A stretch of 14,901 bases of DNA from an uncultured Candidatus Saccharibacteria bacterium (GTDB lineage Bacteria; Patescibacteriota; Saccharimonadia; Saccharimonadales; Saccharimonadaceae), in NCBI GenBank assembly GCA_938017655.1, contig CALIJO010000062.1, positions 1 through 14,901 on the forward strand, read 5' to 3'. Under the pieces are notes generated by a model. The model did no database searches, was not told the DNA's origin, and saw only the letters and a program-made list of their open reading frames with translations. The position numbers and the translations under genes were made by a program. This document shows positions 12,662-14,901 of this stretch, in pieces. Numbering within the stretch: the stretch's first letter is position 1; the number at the start of each line of letters is the position of its first letter.

Positions 12662-14077
12662 ATGCATTTTAAGACGATTTTGAAATCTCTAAAAAACAAA
12701 GATATGCTAAAACGCATTTTTACCGTGTTAGGTATTTTGGCTGCTTACCGTTTACTCGCACACATTCCTGTGCCAATGGGCGACGCCAAGACCTTCAAGG
12801 ATGCCGTTTCTAGCTTGATCTCCAAGTCAGATTTCACCGGTTTTATTAACTTAATTTCAGGTGGTGGCCTTGCCTCCTTTTCCATTATTTTGGTCGGGCT
12901 TTCTCCATACATCACCTCTTCTATCGTCTTCCAACTTCTCAGCAAGGCTATTCCAAGCCTCGAAGAACTTTCTGAGGATGGTGAAACTGGTCGTCGCAAG
13001 ATTAATCAATGGACTCGTATGCTCGCTGTGCCTCTCGCCGTCGTGCAATCCATTGCCTATATTTACATTCTTTACCAATCTGTGGTCTCCTCGAATACCC
13101 TCAGCTTCACACCAACTCCACGTGACTGGGTCGTCTCTGTCATCACTATGACTGCTGGATCCATTATCTTGATGTGGCTCGGCGAACTTATTACCGAGCA
13201 GGGTATTGGTAATGGCATCTCTATGATTATTTTTGCCAGTATTATTTCCCAATTCCCAAGCACTCTTGGCTCACTCGGCCAACAGCTTTTCGATACCAAG
13301 AATGGCTCACTCAACCTCTTTGGCTGGTTAAATCTTCCAGTTAACCCAGTCTTATTCTGGGTGACACTAGCCCTTTTCGTAGTCGTAATCCTAATTCTTT
13401 ACTGGCTCGTCAAGCTCAATGAAGCTCAGCGTATCATCACTATTAATTACGCTAAGCGTATCCACGGCAACAGTGCCTATGGTGGTATTAAATCGATTTT
13501 ACCTCTGAAGCTTATTTCTGCCGGTGTGGTGCCAGTCATCTTCGCCACTGCCTTCCTTTCACTCCCAGCTCTGGTCGGACAGCTCATCTCCAGTATGGAC
13601 AAGGGTAACGCCATGGCCAAGACCATTAGTGAAATTTTCACCATGCCAAACGCCTCGAATTTTAAGACCCTCTATCCAAATGGCATTAATGCACGTTGGT
13701 TCATCTATCCAGCCCTTTACTTCTTACTCGTAGTACTCTTTACTTACTTCTACACTTCGATTATTTTCAATACCAAAGAGATTGCCGATAACCTCCAAAA
13801 GCAAGGTGGCTTCATCGAAGGCGTCCGCCCAGGCATGACCACGGCTAACTATCTAGAAAAAGTTATGACTCGCCTCAATCTTTTCGGCGCCCTCGCACTT
13901 GGTTTCATTGCCATGATCCCATTTATCACCGACTATGTTGCCATTATGCTTAGCGACGCTCCGATGGGTCTCTCCCTCTCTGGTACCGGACTGCTTATCG
14001 TGGTGACAGTTGCACTTGAGAATCTCCGTCAGCTCGATTCCCGCGCCCTCATGGTAACCTACGACGATTATAAATAA
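12662..14077 (+). CDS. secY: Preprotein translocase subunit SecY
   Basis: A 471-residue ten-TM channel protein of the Sec translocon in the cytoplasmic membrane. Recognisable parts are the N-terminal RIFTVLGILAAYRLLAHIPVP, the plug/TM2 region GGGLASFSIILVGLSPYITS, ELITEQGIGNGISMIIF in TM4-5, the cytoplasmic loop NYAKRIHGNSAYGGIKSILP with LKLISAGVVPVIFA (TM7), and the loop EIADNLQKQGGFIEGVRPG used for SecA and ribosome contact. It is somewhat longer than E. coli SecY (443), mainly in the periplasmic-side loops. GAGAGGA lies before the ATG. A sortase gene starts 14 bp downstream. Confidence 0.98.
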   Translation: MHFKTILKSLKNKDMLKRIFTVLGILAAYRLLAHIPVPMGDAKTFKDAVSSLISKSDFTGFINLISGGGLASFSIILVGLSPYITSSIVFQLLSKAIPSLEELSEDGETGRRKINQWTRMLAVPLAVVQSIAYIYILYQSVVSSNTLSFTPTPRDWVVSVITMTAGSIILMWLGELITEQGIGNGISMIIFASIISQFPSTLGSLGQQLFDTKNGSLNLFGWLNLPVNPVLFWVTLALFVVVILILYWLVKLNEAQRIITINYAKRIHGNSAYGGIKSILPLKLISAGVVPVIFATAFLSLPALVGQLISSMDKGNAMAKTISEIFTMPNASNFKTLYPNGINARWFIYPALYFLLVVLFTYFYTSIIFNTKEIADNLQKQGGFIEGVRPGMTTANYLEKVMTRLNLFGALALGFIAMIPFITDYVAIMLSDAPMGLSLSGTGLLIVVTVALENLRQLDSRALMVTYDDYK

Positions 14078-14091
14078 GAAAGCTGGGTGGG

Positions 14092-14805
14092 ATGTCTCTC
14101 GAAGTTAAATCAAAATCTAAAATCCTAATCAATCTACCATTTATCATCTTGGCCCTAATTTTTACCATCGTCACTGCACGTCTATATTTCTGGGAAGACC
14201 ATTATTATAAAACCAAAGAAGGTAGTGAAAGAATGTTACCTAAATCCAACCTCGATCTCGAAGCCGACCAAGCTTCCGTGGATGAAACTCCGATTTCCGA
14301 AGATAAAACTAACTCTTATTCTGTTGCCTACGATAAACCACGTTTTATGAGTATCGAAAAACTTGGCATCAAAAACGCTCGTATTTTACCTGTCGGGCTC
14401 ACCGGAAAAGGCGCTATCAGTACTCCGAACAGTATTTTCGATGTAGGATGGTATACTGGCACGCTTCCACCACTTACTGGCAAAACCGCACTTTTTGTCG
14501 GACACAATGGTGGACCAACCGCCTCTGGCGTTTTTAAACATCTAAACAGCCTCGTCGCAGGCGATCTGATTCAAATCGAAATGGGTGATGGCACCAAACT
14601 CACTTACCGTGTTTACGAAAACCAAACCGTAGCCCTGGCCGATGCTAATGAAAAAATGTCTGCCATGCTCGAATCACCAGTCACTGGCCAAGATTCCATT
14701 AGTATTATTACTTGTACCGGTGCCTGGTCTGACGTCCAAAAGACCTATCTTTCACGCCAATTCCTCCGTGCCACACTCGTGCAAGAAAGCTCAAAACGGA
14801 GCTGA
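14092..14805 (+). CDS. Membrane-anchored sortase (class E/F-like)
   Basis: A 237-residue cysteine transpeptidase that joins sorted surface proteins to the envelope or to pilins. It has one N-terminal TM segment (about 12-32), a variable acidic linker (50-80) and a sortase domain with FVGHNGG (His138), IITCTG (Cys208) and an arginine in YLSRQFLRA (Arg222 or Arg226). The class call rests on motif style only. Start context is weak: GGGTGGG touches the ATG, so coupling to secY translation, 14 bp upstream, is plausible. No LPxTG-like substrate is encoded in the window. TGA is the stop. Confidence 0.88.
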   Translation: MSLEVKSKSKILINLPFIILALIFTIVTARLYFWEDHYYKTKEGSERMLPKSNLDLEADQASVDETPISEDKTNSYSVAYDKPRFMSIEKLGIKNARILPVGLTGKGAISTPNSIFDVGWYTGTLPPLTGKTALFVGHNGGPTASGVFKHLNSLVAGDLIQIEMGDGTKLTYRVYENQTVALADANEKMSAMLESPVTGQDSISIITCTGAWSDVQKTYLSRQFLRATLVQESSKRS

Positions 14806-14901
14806 AGCTCTCATCCATAAGAAGAACGGCAAACCGCCCAAAACCTCTGCATAAGTTCAAACACATATTGGACTCCAATAAGAAATAAAAGGAGCAGTAT
14901 T
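14806..14901 (+). other. Downstream gap ending in a Shine-Dalgarno sequence for the next gene
   Basis: No gene of its own is seen in these 96 bases. AAAAGGAG (14887-14894) sits seven bases from the window end, so a gene probably starts at or just after 14902. No terminator is visible after the sortase, so that gene may be in the same transcription unit. Confidence 0.6.

Noticed and set aside
12857..13252. Minus- and plus-strand open frames inside secY
   Set aside because: They overlap conserved SecY coding sequence and show no independent signals.
14642..14854. 70-residue frame overlapping the sortase end with a lysine-rich tail
   Set aside because: Most of it is out of frame with a clear sortase domain that keeps its Cys and Arg motifs; no start signal of its own. 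A frameshifted sortase tail is possible but not supported.
14868..14878. Small palindrome TTGGACTCCAA before the window end
   Set aside because: A five-base arm is too short to call an operator or terminator.

Overview
The window is a ribosomal-protein (S10-spc type) locus from a bacterium, read entirely on the + strand except for one gene. The order is rplC-rplD-rplW-rplB-rpsS-rplV-rpsC-rplP-rpmC-rpsQ-rplN-rplX-rplE-rpsN-rpsH, then a 3.9 kb accessory block, then rplF-rplR-rpsE-rplO, secY and a sortase. TGA is used as a stop (end of the 7565 gene, the 9762 gene and the sortase), so this is not one of the UGA-glycine lineages. No rpmD (L30) lies between rpsE and rplO. L24 is short and there is a long basic N-terminal extension on S5. 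Together these fit a Candidate Phyla Radiation (Patescibacteria) genome, possibly Saccharibacteria. That placement is an inference: L30 is also missing in some other phyla.

Region 1 (1-6717): a probable terminator tail from an upstream gene, an extended -10 promoter (61-89), a structured leader of about 155 nt, then fifteen ribosomal protein genes with tiny gaps or TAATG overlaps, ended by a strong hairpin terminator (6683-6717). rpsJ (S10) is not directly upstream of rplC.

Region 2 (about 6718-10526): an AT-richer accessory block placed at the normally fixed rpsH-rplF junction. It holds an orphan soluble protein (6801), a six-TM protein (7565) translationally coupled to a two-TM protein (8135), a tiny or decayed membrane-peptide locus (8733-8893), a minus-strand DUF2268-like zinc protease (9602-8937) and a second six-TM protein (9762) that looks like a diverged paralogue of the first. 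Each + strand unit ends in nearly the same GC-rich terminator, and two units start with a TTGACA promoter whose first Ts are the last bases of that terminator's U-tract. The block is bracketed by a 15-bp near-identical sequence that also forms an extended -10 element. It looks like a tandemly built set of self-contained cassettes for envelope proteins.

Region 3 (10537-14901): a new extended -10 promoter restarts the spc genes (L6, L18, S5, L15) up to a terminator at 12572-12605. secY follows with its own putative promoter, and a membrane-anchored sortase starts 14 bp after secY. The window closes on a Shine-Dalgarno sequence for a gene that starts just outside.

The conserved genes make ribosome components and the Sec translocon. 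The block's genes are mostly membrane proteins of unknown function, and they are the main novelty candidate here.
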